Shown here in pieces: positions 1-8,514 of a DNA stretch of 64,000 nt; the first letter of the stretch is position 1, and each line of letters starts with the position of its first letter. A model generated the notes under the pieces. That model made no database searches. It was not told the DNA's origin and was given only the letters and a program-made list of their open reading frames with translations. Where the stretch lies: contig JANWYT010000022.1 in the NCBI GenBank assembly GCA_025055175.1, positions 28,018 to 92,017 of the forward strand. The letters are read 5' to 3'. The stretch is from Anaerolineae bacterium. GTDB lineage: Bacteria > Chloroflexota > Anaerolineae > Aggregatilineales > Phototrophicaceae. The translations under genes were made by a program, and so were the position numbers.

Positions 1-2
1 GC

Positions 3-32
3 GCGTTTCTGCCATGCCAACAGACGAAATGA
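3..32 (+). CDS. Possible 3' end of an upstream gene
   Basis: Reading frame 3 is open from the window edge to a TGA at 30-32, seven bases before the next gene starts. It could encode the last nine residues of a protein whose body lies to the left. In many bacteria the zinc-ribbon protein that follows is preceded by a Nif3-type gene, but nothing here identifies the product. A 30-base open frame can occur by chance, so confidence is low. Confidence 0.2.
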   Translation, partial: AFLPCQQTK

Positions 33-38
33 ACGACT

Positions 39-746
39 ATGCACACACCAGGACAGGCTCTCTATCGGCTCCAGGACGTTGAATTGATGATAGCGCGCAA
101 GCGCAAGCGTCTAGAGGAAATTGCCCAGCTCCTGAGCGACTCGCAGGCCGTCCAGGCGGCTCAAGCAGCCCTCCAGGCAGCCGAAGCGCGCCTCAAGCCA
201 CTCAAGACACGCCAGCGTGACTTGGAACTCCAATTGCAATCCGCGCGCCAGAAGCACAAAGCCACCGAAGAGCGCCTTTACAGCGGAGCAGTGCGCAACC
301 CCAAAGAACTTCAGGATATGCAACAGGAAATAGCAACGTTGAGGAGGCGCGACGCTGAACTCCAAGATCAAGAGCTTGAAGTCATGGTCGCTATCGACGA
401 AGCTCAGGCCGAGGTGAGCGCTGCGCAGGCCCACTTGGAGCAAGCACAAGCTCAGCTTGCCGAGCGGCATGGCGAACTTTTCGCCGAGAAGCTGGCTTTG
501 GAGCGCGATTTGGGCCAGTTGGAAGGCCAACGTCAGCAAATCAGCAGCACCATTCAACCTGAACACCTCAAGCTGTACGCCAGCCTCAAGCCCGGCAAGG
601 GCGGTCATCCTGTCGCCAGCCTCAAAGGCACACACTGTTCGGCTTGCGGCATTGAGCAGACTTCCGTCGTGGTGAAGGCAGTCAAGAGCGGCGAGCCGTT
701 CACCTATTGCACCAACTGTCGTCGTATCTTGGTCTTCGTGGGATGA
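39..746 (+). CDS. Coiled-coil protein with C-terminal C4 zinc ribbon (CT398/DUF164-like)
   Basis: The 235-residue protein begins with about 180 residues rich in Ala, Glu, Gln, Leu and Arg, with the heptad character of a long antiparallel coiled coil. It ends in a four-cysteine zinc ribbon: CSAC near residue 205 and CTNC near residue 226. This is the architecture of the CT398/DUF164 family, a widespread group of uncertain role thought to bind nucleic acid or act as an adaptor. No signal peptide or membrane segment is present, so it should be cytoplasmic. The ATG at 39 is the first in frame after a stop at 30-32, and the ribosome site is weak. The next gene follows after six bases, so they are probably co-transcribed. 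Confidence 0.85.
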   Translation: MHTPGQALYRLQDVELMIARKRKRLEEIAQLLSDSQAVQAAQAALQAAEARLKPLKTRQRDLELQLQSARQKHKATEERLYSGAVRNPKELQDMQQEIATLRRRDAELQDQELEVMVAIDEAQAEVSAAQAHLEQAQAQLAERHGELFAEKLALERDLGQLEGQRQQISSTIQPEHLKLYASLKPGKGGHPVASLKGTHCSACGIEQTSVVVKAVKSGEPFTYCTNCRRILVFVG

Positions 747-752
747 GCTGCA

Positions 753-3515
753 ATGGGTTTCCAATTCAACTTTAACGGGCCTTCTTTCCTCTTGGGCTTC
801 GGTGCCGGCGTTCTGACCAGCGCTGCCGTCTACCGTGCCTATCGCGCCTACGATCAGTGGCGCAAAACCACTCTACAGACTGTGGACAACGAGAAAGTTT
901 TCGTCGTTCAACGCGGCAATCGACGCTACACTACTGATCTGATCCGCTTATGCCAGACGAGTCACCTTTTTGGCCATCGCGTCCCCTTGCGCGATGTTTT
1001 GATCGAGCCGCGCTTCATCCCAATGCGTGCGCTGCCCAACGCACCAGATGACGACACGCCGCGCAATCCGTTCGAAGTTGTACCGTTCATCGTCGATTTT
1101 CCTGCTCTGCACGGGGTTTATCATCTGCCCACCTTGTCGGTTGAGCAACTCGGTCAAGGTCAGCGCGCTCTGGCCCTGATCGGGCCGCCTGCTAGCGGCC
1201 TGACGACGGCTCTACACGCCATTGCTTTGTGGAGCATGGGCCAGGTGAGCTTTGCGCCGCCTAAGGACAAGGTGGCGCAGCAGTTGGAAGCGGAAGAGTC
1301 GGCGTTGGACGCCAAGACGCGCGCCGAACGGATCAAGAGCCGCCTAATTTTGGCCCAGCAGGCCCGCGAGAAGTTCAATCTGTCGTTGGGCAAGGAGAGC
1401 CAAAGCGAGGAGGAGAGAGAAGAAGCGCGCACGCCCATCCTACGCCGTCTTGCCCCTCTCTTCATCCATTTGCGCGATGTTTCGCTGGACAGCGCCGACT
1501 ATGGTGGACGCATCGATTCGGCTGAGCCACTGCTGCGCGCTCTTCAGCACACTAGCCGCCGACTCACTGCCAAAATCATGCCACGCACTATCTACAGGCT
1601 GCTAGACGAAGGCCGCGCTCTCGTTCTGATCGATGGCTACCGTGAACTAGAAGACGAGACACGCCAGGCCATCATCCATTGGTTGGGTCAACTTTTGGAG
1701 GATTACGGACGGAATCGCTTCATCATCGCCAGCCCATCCAGCGGCTACCAAAGCCTAGTCGACATAGGTTGCGCGCCCATCTTCATACGGCCGTTCGGCC
1801 CACGCCAACACGCCGAGCTGGCCTTGAGGTTCAACACACATTGGGGCAGGCTCGCGCCTGGACGGCCTTTTGATGCAAATGGCGTCGATCAGGCGATCGC
1901 CGAGGGGCGCTACCAGAACATTTATGACTTCACGCTAAACTTGTGGGCTAAAGCGCGCGGCGAGACGGGTGGCTATGCAGCACGCTGCCAAGCCTATCTG
2001 GCGGATCGCTTGAGCGATGAGGCGCTCAAGCCTTATCTACAACGTCTAGCTGTAGAACAGTTAGAAGCGAGTAGCTTTACGCGCCGCAGCTTTATCAAAC
2101 GCGAGCTTGGAGCGGCTCTGACCAGTGAAGGGATGAGCGTGGCGATCAGCACCTTAGAAATGCGCCAGCTTGCTCCAGAGGCAGTTAAGGACACGGCAAC
2201 CGATGAGGGAGAGAAGGTCCCAAGTGCATCCGAAGCGCCCTCTGTTGTTGAGACGGCTCAGGATAAGCAGGCCCAACGAGAACGCCGCCAGATGGCCCGC
2301 CAGATCAGCGCTGCTTTCACTGCGCTGCTCAAGAGCGGGTTGCTGCAAAGCCTACGTGATGGCGCGTATCGTCTACGCTACAACAGCCTGACAGCTCAGC
2401 TTGGCGCGATTGCTCTGGCCGAGTCGTCTGAGCCAAACCTCCATCTGCGCATGGAGCAAAGCACCTGGAGTTCGGCTCTCGTTTACGCTAACGAGCTGCT
2501 CGATCTTTCGCCACTAGTGAGTGAGTGTCTGCTCAGCATCCACGACGCGCGCCTATCCAACATCCTGCCGCTGTGCCATTGGCTACGCTACGGCGGCGCA
2601 CAAACGCCGTGGCGCAACTTGCTCCTCAAGTTCTTGGGCAACGCCTTCGTCGCACCCAACCAATACAGCGCCATCCGCGAACGCATTGCTGCTGCCCTGG
2701 TCAACAGTGGAGACATGGGAACGCTCGTCATCTTCCGCAAGGCGCTCGGCAACAGCAGTCCTGTCGTCCGCCGATTGTCGGCACTCGCCCTGGGAGCGCT
2801 GCGCGACGCTGAGCTTGAGTCGCAGTTGATGAGCATGGCTCTGCGTGATCCGCAAGCCGAGGTACAGATTGCTGCTAGTTTAGCCCTAGGATCGCTCGGT
2901 ACAGAAGACGGCCTGCTGGCTATGGTGGAGGTCTGGCAGCAGACACAAAATCAGGAAGTACAGCGCGGCATTGCTGAGACGCTGGCCAACAATCCCGAAG
3001 AAGGTTATCACACTTTGTACGAAGCTATACAAACTGACAACACGCTGCTGCGACGCGCTGCTGTTTGGGGCTTGGGGCGCATTGAGACGGATTGGGCGCT
3101 CATCGCCCTCAATCGCGTCTATCTGGAAGATGAAGAATGGTATGTGAAATCTGCTGCTGAGACAGTCTTCGCAGAGCGCTACGAGATCAACAAGCACGGC
3201 GTCCAAGATCATCCACCACTCAGCGAGCTGAAGTGGCTCAATGAGTGGGCCGACCGCGAGATTTATCGTGGGGCGCTGAGTAGCGAGTTGAACGCTGTAC
3301 AGCGCCTGATGGCCGCCATCCAGAACGCGCAGGATGCCACTGTCCGCCAGCTTGCTGCCAGCATAGTTGGCCACCTAGCAGTTTTCGATGCCATTGAAGC
3401 GCTCTACCGCGCACTAAACGCGCCACAGGATGGTGTGCGTGATGAGGCTCAGCGCTCGCTGATCCAACTGGAGGAGCGCCTGGGTCAAGCGCTGCCGCTG
3501 CCGCTCTTGGCCTGA
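753..3515 (+). CDS. Membrane-anchored NACHT/STAND-like NTPase with C-terminal HEAT repeats
   Basis: The protein has 920 residues. One hydrophobic segment at about residues 10-28 is likely a membrane anchor. An NTPase-like core follows: a P-loop position GPPASGLT at 144-151, in which the usual Lys is Leu150, and a Walker-B-like strand LVLIDGYREL around Asp294, close to the NACHT signature. Residues about 470-510 form a charged linker. From about 640 to the end are HEAT-type helical repeats, for example the stretch ending LSALALGALRD. Known STAND proteins use repeats as sensors and the NTPase as a switch; the ligand here is unknown. The missing Lys suggests weak or no ATP hydrolysis. It sits seven bases behind the zinc-ribbon gene among housekeeping genes, which argues against a mobile defence island. 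Confidence 0.7.
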   Translation: MGFQFNFNGPSFLLGFGAGVLTSAAVYRAYRAYDQWRKTTLQTVDNEKVFVVQRGNRRYTTDLIRLCQTSHLFGHRVPLRDVLIEPRFIPMRALPNAPDDDTPRNPFEVVPFIVDFPALHGVYHLPTLSVEQLGQGQRALALIGPPASGLTTALHAIALWSMGQVSFAPPKDKVAQQLEAEESALDAKTRAERIKSRLILAQQAREKFNLSLGKESQSEEEREEARTPILRRLAPLFIHLRDVSLDSADYGGRIDSAEPLLRALQHTSRRLTAKIMPRTIYRLLDEGRALVLIDGYRELEDETRQAIIHWLGQLLEDYGRNRFIIASPSSGYQSLVDIGCAPIFIRPFGPRQHAELALRFNTHWGRLAPGRPFDANGVDQAIAEGRYQNIYDFTLNLWAKARGETGGYAARCQAYLADRLSDEALKPYLQRLAVEQLEASSFTRRSFIKRELGAALTSEGMSVAISTLEMRQLAPEAVKDTATDEGEKVPSASEAPSVVETAQDKQAQRERRQMARQISAAFTALLKSGLLQSLRDGAYRLRYNSLTAQLGAIALAESSEPNLHLRMEQSTWSSALVYANELLDLSPLVSECLLSIHDARLSNILPLCHWLRYGGAQTPWRNLLLKFLGNAFVAPNQYSAIRERIAAALVNSGDMGTLVIFRKALGNSSPVVRRLSALALGALRDAELESQLMSMALRDPQAEVQIAASLALGSLGTEDGLLAMVEVWQQTQNQEVQRGIAETLANNPEEGYHTLYEAIQTDNTLLRRAAVWGLGRIETDWALIALNRVYLEDEEWYVKSAAETVFAERYEINKHGVQDHPPLSELKWLNEWADREIYRGALSSELNAVQRLMAAIQNAQDATVRQLAASIVGHLAVFDAIEALYRALNAPQDGVRDEAQRSLIQLEERLGQALPLPLLA

Positions 3516-3518
3516 TTT

Positions 3519-4325
3519 TCAAGGTGGCAGGACCTCGCGGCCTGCGGGACAAGGTAGCAGACGCTCTGAGTCAGTGTGGAAAGCATAGGTGGTATCACCT
3601 GCCTGGAAGACGAAGCGATAGCCATTGAGGACGATAGCTTCGTAAGTCTGGCCAGGCTGGGGGCAGCCCAGGCTGGTATCAGGCCAGGCGAAGGCACGTG
3701 CTTCGCGCACGACCAAGCGGCGCATGGGCAAATCTAAATCTTGGGCCAAGCGCCGCTGGGCTAACAACACAAATTCGGCTGCGACGGCATCGACGCGCAA
3801 CAACAGTTCATCGCGCATGGGCTGAGGTTCGCATAAGCGCTGGCGTCCGTCATCGCTGAGTCGCTGGCTATAGACTAACTTGCCCAGCAACCAGCGCACC
3901 TCCCAACCAGGAGCAACTTCATCAAGACGCTCTGCTCTAGTCTGACAACCGAAGGCTTCGTCTGTCCAGGTTGTGCGGCGAGCCTGGACTAAAGTCAAGC
4001 GTTCAGCCTGAACGTTGAGGGTTTGAGCTAACCGAACGCGCAAAGCTGCCACGTCCAGGACACGCCAAGCGTTGCCTGAGCTGTCCAGGATAGGGGAGAG
4101 CGCTTCAGAGAGCGCAGGTGTAGCCAAATCAAGAGGCTGTGTCAGGGACGCGGTAGTTGCCGTCGGTGGGACGGGCGAGGGCGTCCAAGTAGGCGTTGCA
4201 GGGACGAGAGTTAGAGTTGGCGATGACAGAGGTGGGGTTGTGGGCGCACAGGCAGACAAGCAGGTCAGTAGCGCCCAACAACCACCCCTAACTATCCTGA
4301 GGAAAGAGCTTGGCTTCGACCTCAA
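3519..4325 (-). CDS. Lipoprotein with two Trp/Gly-Cys repeat modules
   Basis: This is a predicted lipoprotein of 268 residues from a TTG start at 4325. That start gives a basic N-terminus, a hydrophobic stretch and the lipobox LSAC; an in-frame ATG at 4403 would reach much deeper into yggU. A Thr/Pro/Ser linker follows. The mature part holds two similar modules, each with a W-T/P-D-x-x-x-G-C motif (WTDEAFGC and WPDTSLGC) followed by a GYRF- or WEVR-type strand, a Tyr-containing strand and a terminal Cys. Similar modules occur in Chloroflexota surface proteins without an assigned function. It overlaps yggU by 38 bases and is probably translated with it. The start codon is the main uncertainty. 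Confidence 0.65.
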   Translation of the reverse strand: MRSKPSSFLRIVRGGCWALLTCLSACAPTTPPLSSPTLTLVPATPTWTPSPVPPTATTASLTQPLDLATPALSEALSPILDSSGNAWRVLDVAALRVRLAQTLNVQAERLTLVQARRTTWTDEAFGCQTRAERLDEVAPGWEVRWLLGKLVYSQRLSDDGRQRLCEPQPMRDELLLRVDAVAAEFVLLAQRRLAQDLDLPMRRLVVREARAFAWPDTSLGCPQPGQTYEAIVLNGYRFVFQAGDTTYAFHTDSERLLPCPAGREVLPP

Positions 4326-4602
4326 CGCTAGACAAGCCTTCAATGCTGAGAATCTTGTCACGTGCTTCTGCCCCGGCCACGACTTCGATCTTGGAAGCTT
4401 CAATGCCCAACTGGGCAGCTAGAAAATTCACTAGCTCTTTGTTGGCCGCTTCGTCGCTGGCCGATTCAGCCGTCAAGCGAATCTTGACCGCACCGTCTTC
4501 GGTCTTGCCCGCAATTTCGGTTTGGGTAGTGCGAGATACCACACGGACGCCAATCGCTGCGCCGCCTCTTGGGTCTTTGAACTCCCTATCGCGCTTGTTC
4601 AT
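4288..4602 (-). CDS. yggU: YggU/DUF167 family protein
   Basis: A 104-residue protein matching the small DUF167 (YggU) fold. It has a basic start, the KIRLTAESASDEAANKELV segment typical of the family (usual consensus: V-x-A-P-P-x-x-G-x-A-N-x-x-L), and an ending of alternating strands. The substitution SASDEAAN for the usual P-x-x-G-x-A-N makes it a slightly divergent member. The molecular role of the family is unknown. The ATG is preceded by AAGGACGAG at good spacing. It lies downstream of yggT, as DUF167 genes often do, and has its own candidate promoter. Confidence 0.8.
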   Translation of the reverse strand: MNKRDREFKDPRGGAAIGVRVVSRTTQTEIAGKTEDGAVKIRLTAESASDEAANKELVNFLAAQLGIEASKIEVVAGAEARDKILSIEGLSSVEVEAKLFPQDS

Positions 4603-4655
4603 CTTGATCTCGTCCTTGAGTTGTGAGAGCGTCTCATGAACTACTGATTATGTGC

Positions 4656-4661
4656 ATTATA
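4656..4661 (-). promoter_or_regulatory. Candidate -10 box for yggU and the lipoprotein gene
   Basis: On the minus strand a perfect TATAAT lies 54 bases before the yggU start, in the 83-base gap after yggT. The -35 match is poor (TGGCGC at 17-base spacing). The bases before it, GATCGATC, resemble GATCGAC before the TATAAT upstream of pgeF, so the two may share a regulator or it may be chance. Confidence 0.4.
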
Positions 4662-4685
4662 GATCGATCATCTCATTCGCGCCAT

Positions 4686-4940
4686 TTAGGATAGACGCTG
4701 GAGGATGGTCGTCAGGACGAAAATACCCAAGAAGGCGATCATCGGGCTGAGGTCGAAGCCTCCCTGAGGTGGCACCATCTGACGGATGGGTCTCAGAACA
4801 GGCTCAGTAATGTCGTAGAGGAAGCGCACGAGGGCATTGCGCGGATCGATGTTGGGAAGCCAAGTCATGACTACGCGCAGCAGTAGGACGATGTAGTAGA
4901 GTTGCAACAGGAAGACTAGGAATTGGATGATGAGGTTCAC
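4686..4940 (-). CDS. yggT: YggT family membrane protein
   Basis: An 84-residue protein from a GTG at 4940, preceded by AAAGGA. That start gives the family's usual length; longer readings run into yggS. It has two hydrophobic membrane spans (residues about 3-25 and 62-82) and between them the family signature: W-L-P plus D-P, then a segment ending TEPVLRPIRQMVPP. YggT/YlmG proteins are linked to cell-envelope or division-site functions in bacteria and to nucleoid distribution in plastids. The gene follows yggS by 28 bases in the same operon. Confidence 0.88.
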   Translation of the reverse strand: MNLIIQFLVFLLQLYYIVLLLRVVMTWLPNIDPRNALVRFLYDITEPVLRPIRQMVPPQGGFDLSPMIAFLGIFVLTTILQRLS

Positions 4941-4968
4941 AGGAGTATCCTTTCTCTGACGGTGTTGT

Positions 4969-5721
4969 TCAGTGGGTTTGGTAAACTCGCTCACCGAAGA
5001 TTGCCCGCCCGACGCGCACCAGGGTCGCGCCTTCTTCGATGGCGATAGCATAGTCATTGGTCATGCCCATGCTTAGAGTAGCAAAAGGCTGGCCAAAGTC
5101 CTGAGCGAGGCGTTCACGCAGCGCTGCCAGAGAACGAAAGACAGGACGGGTAGCCTCTGGTTTGGCTTCATACGGTGCCATTGTCATCAACCCCTCAACC
5201 TGCACGTTTGGCACAGCCAGGATGGCTTCTAGGCTGCGCCAAAGTTCGTGCTGCGTCGCTGGGTTGTGCTGCCAATCATAGGCAGGAAATCCCTCCTTGC
5301 TGCTCTCGCCAGAGACGTTGACCTCCAATAAGATACGCGCTGGTCGGCCCATTTCCTGAGCCTGTCGGGCGAGCTTCTGGGCCAACTTCAGGCTGTCAAC
5401 GGAATGCACCAAGCTGAAAGCGGGATAGATGAGCTTGGCTTTGCGGCTCTGCACATGGCCAATCATGTGCCAGGTGATGGGCTTGCTCGTCCGCTGAGCC
5501 ACTTGGGCAATCTTCTCCAGTGCGTCTTCTGCACGATTCTCGCCAAAGTGAGTCACACCAGCCTCAAGCGCTGCCAGGACAGCTTCTGGAGGCTGGAACT
5601 TGCTCACAGCAACCAGGGTCACATCGTCAATCGAACGGCCCGTACGCTGACAAGCCTCAGCTATGTGAGCCTGTACCTGTTCGATGTTGTGGGCAATCGC
5701 AGCGCTGTCGATGAGAGTCAT
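4969..5721 (-). CDS. yggS: Pyridoxal phosphate homeostasis protein (YggS/PLPBP)
   Basis: A 250-residue protein with the single alanine-racemase-like barrel of the PLP-binding YggS family. The PLP lysine motif VAVSKFQP lies near residue 37, then FGENRAEDALEK, WHMIGHVQSRKAK, LMTMAP near residue 170 and the phosphate-binding SMGMTNDYAIAIEEGAT-type C-terminus. It buffers PLP and supplies it to apo-enzymes; no catalysis is known. The ATG at 5721 overlaps the pgeF stop (ATGA), giving translational coupling and deciding against a longer reading. The pair pgeF-yggS corresponds to ylmD-ylmE of Gram-positive division clusters. Confidence 0.95.
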   Translation of the reverse strand: MTLIDSAAIAHNIEQVQAHIAEACQRTGRSIDDVTLVAVSKFQPPEAVLAALEAGVTHFGENRAEDALEKIAQVAQRTSKPITWHMIGHVQSRKAKLIYPAFSLVHSVDSLKLAQKLARQAQEMGRPARILLEVNVSGESSKEGFPAYDWQHNPATQHELWRSLEAILAVPNVQVEGLMTMAPYEAKPEATRPVFRSLAALRERLAQDFGQPFATLSMGMTNDYAIAIEEGATLVRVGRAIFGERVYQTH

Positions 5722-6485
5722 AGGCAAATCACCACCCCAAAACGGCCTGTGCGGCCCTTCTCTGCGCGATGTGAGTAGAAGTCGGCGACCTGATCGACGG
5801 TGCAGAGGCCCATGACGGTAATATCGCGCACGCCTGCTGCTTGCAAGTCGCGCCGATTTGCTTCCCATAGATCGACATAAGCGCTGCCATCGTCAGGGCA
5901 GCGCCAAATCATCTCGGCGGCGCTAGGGCCAAAGTAAGCATGCATGGCCTCAACAACCTCCTCGCCCACCTGAAAATGAGCCTGTGAGATACTCGGCCCG
6001 ATGACAGCCTGAACATCTTCTGGACGTGTTCCGTAGGCCTCATTCATAGCCTGTACAGTACGACGTGCAACCCCTTGTACCGTGCCGCGCCAGCCGGCAT
6101 GAGCGAGGCCCACGACACGCTGAACAGGATCATAGTAAAGAATAGGCGTGCAGTCGGCGTAGCGCATGACTAGCGGCAGCCCAACAACGTTGGTGATGAG
6201 ACCATCAGCCTGTGTCAGCCAGCCACGCTCAGGGTGCGGGCCTGTGGCAACGGCAACTTCGGCGCTGTGGACGAGCCAGGTAGTGCAAGCTCGCTGACCA
6301 TCCACTCCCAAGGCCTCATACACCAGTCGATGGTTCTCTCGCACAGCCTGAGGATCATCCCCCACTGTGCTGCCCAAGTTGAGCGAAGCGAAAGGCGCGC
6401 TGCTCACGCCCCCCTGCCGCGTGAAGATACCATGCGTGACGTCCAGAGGGGCGCGATAATAACGCAGCAATCCGTGTTCTTGCAT
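5718..6485 (-). CDS. pgeF: Purine nucleoside phosphorylase / peptidoglycan editing factor (YfiH/YlmD family)
   Basis: A 255-residue member of the multicopper polyphenol oxidase (laccase-like) family, typical in length. Metal-site motifs are visible: an N-terminal GIFTRQGGVS, His in LVHSAEV, the Cys in YADCTPIL, the HAGWRGT motif and GPSISQAHFQVGEEV. Members have been shown to act as zinc-dependent purine nucleoside phosphorylase/adenosine deaminase, and in E. coli PgeF affects peptidoglycan editing; which activity applies here cannot be read from the sequence. It is the first gene of the five-gene minus-strand operon and overlaps yggS by four bases. Confidence 0.92.
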   Translation of the reverse strand: MQEHGLLRYYRAPLDVTHGIFTRQGGVSSAPFASLNLGSTVGDDPQAVRENHRLVYEALGVDGQRACTTWLVHSAEVAVATGPHPERGWLTQADGLITNVVGLPLVMRYADCTPILYYDPVQRVVGLAHAGWRGTVQGVARRTVQAMNEAYGTRPEDVQAVIGPSISQAHFQVGEEVVEAMHAYFGPSAAEMIWRCPDDGSAYVDLWEANRRDLQAAGVRDITVMGLCTVDQVADFYSHRAEKGRTGRFGVVICL

Positions 6486-6527
6486 AAGTTTGGCTCTTTC
6501 CCATCTGCTGCGCTAGATCAGCTTCTG

Positions 6528-6533
6528 ATTATA
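6528..6533 (-). promoter_or_regulatory. Candidate -10 box for the pgeF operon
   Basis: A perfect TATAAT on the minus strand, 43 bases upstream of the pgeF ATG, in the divergent intergenic region with the response-regulator gene. No convincing -35 box is seen at 16-18 bases. GATCGAC stands directly before it. Confidence 0.4.
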
Positions 6534-6610
6534 GTCGATCTCGTCTGACAAGCTGAGTCAGAATCCTCTAAAAGTTGGCGTCAAGCGATGATACCTAGCT
6601 TGTTTTATGT

Positions 6611-6616
6611 TATACT
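6611..6616 (+). promoter_or_regulatory. Candidate -10 box for the NarL-type regulator
   Basis: TATACT on the plus strand in an AT-rich patch, 56 bases before the chosen start at 6672. A transcript starting about 6623 would exclude the in-frame ATG at 6588, supporting the shorter protein. No good -35 box is visible. Confidence 0.35.
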
Positions 6617-6671
6617 AAGGCATATCTTATCGCCTGCGACTGGCGAATGTTTAAGGCAAGCAGGCCAACTT

Positions 6672-7394
6672 ATGGGACGAATTCGATCACTCAAGCCAAT
6701 GCCCCGTATCCGCGTGCTGATCGTTGACGATCATCCACTATTCCGCGATGGGCTGATCCAGGCCTTGCGCCACGCCGAAGATATTCAGATTATTGGCACA
6801 GGAGACAACGGCATCGAAGTGCTGACGCTGGTCAACGAGCTTATGCCCGACGTCATCCTGCTAGATGTCAACCTGCCTGGGATCAACGGCTTGCAAGTCG
6901 CGCGCCAGCTCCACACTCAACACGCGCGTATCAGGACTATCATCTTGACAGCCTACCACGACAACGAACAAGTGATACTTGCTGCTCGCAGCGGCGCCAT
7001 TGCCTACTGCGCCAAAGATATTCTGCCTGACCAGCTCATCACTATCATCCGCGACTCCATGCAGGGCTACTGCCATCTCAACAATCAGCGCATGACGCTG
7101 GCAGAACGCGATCAGTGGTTGCAAGAGACCATCCAGCGCAGTGCTAGCGCTGCCTATGCTGACTTAGATGACCATCTCGCGCCTTTAAGCCCACGTGAAA
7201 TGGAGATTCTGGTCATGATTACAGAAGGGCTTTTGAACAAAGAAATTGGCCTGCGCCTCAAAATCAGTGAGCAGACCGTCAAAAATCACATCACCTCTAT
7301 CCTGCGCAAGCTGAACGTCAAAGACCGCACCCAAGCAGCCGTGACTGCGCTGCGGCGCGGGTGGGTGCGCATCGAAGACCACACGAACCAATGA
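6672..7394 (+). CDS. NarL/FixJ-family response regulator
   Basis: A 240-residue response regulator. The receiver domain (about 13-130) has VDDHP for the acidic pocket, the phospho-acceptor Asp65 in VILLDVNLPG and the switch Thr in ILTAYHD; the usual beta-5 Lys is present in YCAKDILP. A LuxR-type helix-turn-helix follows at about 170-235 (LSPREMEILVMITEG, then a recognition helix in SEQTVKNHITSILRKL). The ATG at 6672 has a purine-rich GGCAAGCAGG upstream; the ATG at 6699 is an alternative. It lies 16 bases ahead of a DegS-like kinase, its likely partner, and the pair sits directly upstream of the Tad pilus genes. Confidence 0.9.
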   Translation: MGRIRSLKPMPRIRVLIVDDHPLFRDGLIQALRHAEDIQIIGTGDNGIEVLTLVNELMPDVILLDVNLPGINGLQVARQLHTQHARIRTIILTAYHDNEQVILAARSGAIAYCAKDILPDQLITIIRDSMQGYCHLNNQRMTLAERDQWLQETIQRSASAAYADLDDHLAPLSPREMEILVMITEGLLNKEIGLRLKISEQTVKNHITSILRKLNVKDRTQAAVTALRRGWVRIEDHTNQ

Positions 7395-7410
7395 TTACAG
7401 GGACAAGACT

Positions 7411-8484
7411 ATGCTCGATTTCCACCGCGAACGCGAAGAGAGCAGCAACGATCCGCGCCAAGCGCTGATCGAAATGATTACGCAAGAGATGAACATCATC
7501 CGCCGCCGCTTGAACGAATTGCGCGACCAAGTGACGGCCCTTCAGGGCGCTGTTGATCGTGAGCAGAACAAATACGCCAGCATCGCAACCGACCTGCGCA
7601 ACATCAAGGATAATCTGGACACGCTTCCCCGCGAGTACATCCGCGAGCGTTATGAAGAAGCTCTGGAAACGCGCTTCAAGATGGCCAACATGCGCGGCCA
7701 GCTGGAGCAGATTAAGTCAACGGTTGATCTGCTGGAGCAGCACCAGAGAATGCTCAGCCAGATTCTGGCCAGTCTGCAAGGCCTAGATAGCATAGGCGAC
7801 ACGAGCGGTGAACCACAGTCCGCCAGCCTAGACATCGTGGGGATCATCGACGCTCAAGAAGATGAGCGGGAGCGCCTGTCGCGCGCTCTCCATGATGGCC
7901 CCGCTCAATCGCTGACCAACTTCATCCTGCAAGCGGAAATCTGCCAGCGCCTCTTCGACCGCAACCCCGACAAAGCTGCTGAGGAACTCGTCAATCTCAA
8001 GACTAACGCCAGCAACACCTTCCGCAAGGTGCGCGAATTCATCTTCGATCTCAAGCCGATGATGCTGGACGATCTGGGCCTCGCTCCAACAGTACGCCGC
8101 TACGTGGAAGCTTATGGCAGCAAGAACGAGATTGAGACCAAAGCGGAAATCATCGGTGAAGATAATCGCCTGGAGAAATACCGCGAGACTATGATCTTCC
8201 GCGCTGTGCAGGACTTGATGAATATGGCCCGCGACTACGGCTCATCGTCACAAATCCTCGTCAAGCTCGACCTGAGCGGCAAAGTAGTGCGCCTCGTCGT
8301 AGAAGACAACGGCAATCCCTTCGACGCCTCCGCCGTCCTCGACCCTGAAGCAGAAAGCACCGAAGCTCGTGTGAAGGGCATGAGAATGCTCGTCAACAAA
8401 TTCAAGCTGGTCTCTGGCAAGTTAGAAGTGCGTAGCACAGAGCAAGACGGCACAATCGTCCGCTTAGAACTACCTGCTGAATGA
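7411..8484 (+). CDS. Soluble DegS-like sensor histidine kinase
   Basis: A 357-residue kinase with no membrane segment. Residues about 20-125 form a long coiled coil. A HisKA_3-type dimerisation domain contains the phospho-acceptor His161 in RALHDGPAQ, followed by the FDLKPMMLDDLGLAPTVRRY segment typical of DegS/NarX kinases. The ATPase domain (about 245-355) has a G1 box VEDNGNPFD and a diverged N-box, MNMARDYG, where the second Asn of the usual motif is lost. It is cytoplasmic and so senses an internal signal, as DegS does. It should phosphorylate the regulator encoded just upstream; the receiver fused to TadZ downstream is a possible second target. Confidence 0.88.
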   Translation: MLDFHREREESSNDPRQALIEMITQEMNIIRRRLNELRDQVTALQGAVDREQNKYASIATDLRNIKDNLDTLPREYIRERYEEALETRFKMANMRGQLEQIKSTVDLLEQHQRMLSQILASLQGLDSIGDTSGEPQSASLDIVGIIDAQEDERERLSRALHDGPAQSLTNFILQAEICQRLFDRNPDKAAEELVNLKTNASNTFRKVREFIFDLKPMMLDDLGLAPTVRRYVEAYGSKNEIETKAEIIGEDNRLEKYRETMIFRAVQDLMNMARDYGSSSQILVKLDLSGKVVRLVVEDNGNPFDASAVLDPEAESTEARVKGMRMLVNKFKLVSGKLEVRSTEQDGTIVRLELPAE

Positions 8485-8514
8485 TCCGTCAACCTGATTA
8501 GTACCTTGCGACGT

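Noticed and set aside
111..764. A 217-codon frame opposite the zinc-ribbon gene
   Set aside because: It is the antisense shadow of a coiled-coil gene with a clear four-cysteine signature; no ribosome site or motif supports it.
753..3515. A NACHT-based antiphage defence gene
   Set aside because: The P-loop lysine is missing, there is no effector domain, and neighbours are housekeeping genes without mobile-element signs.
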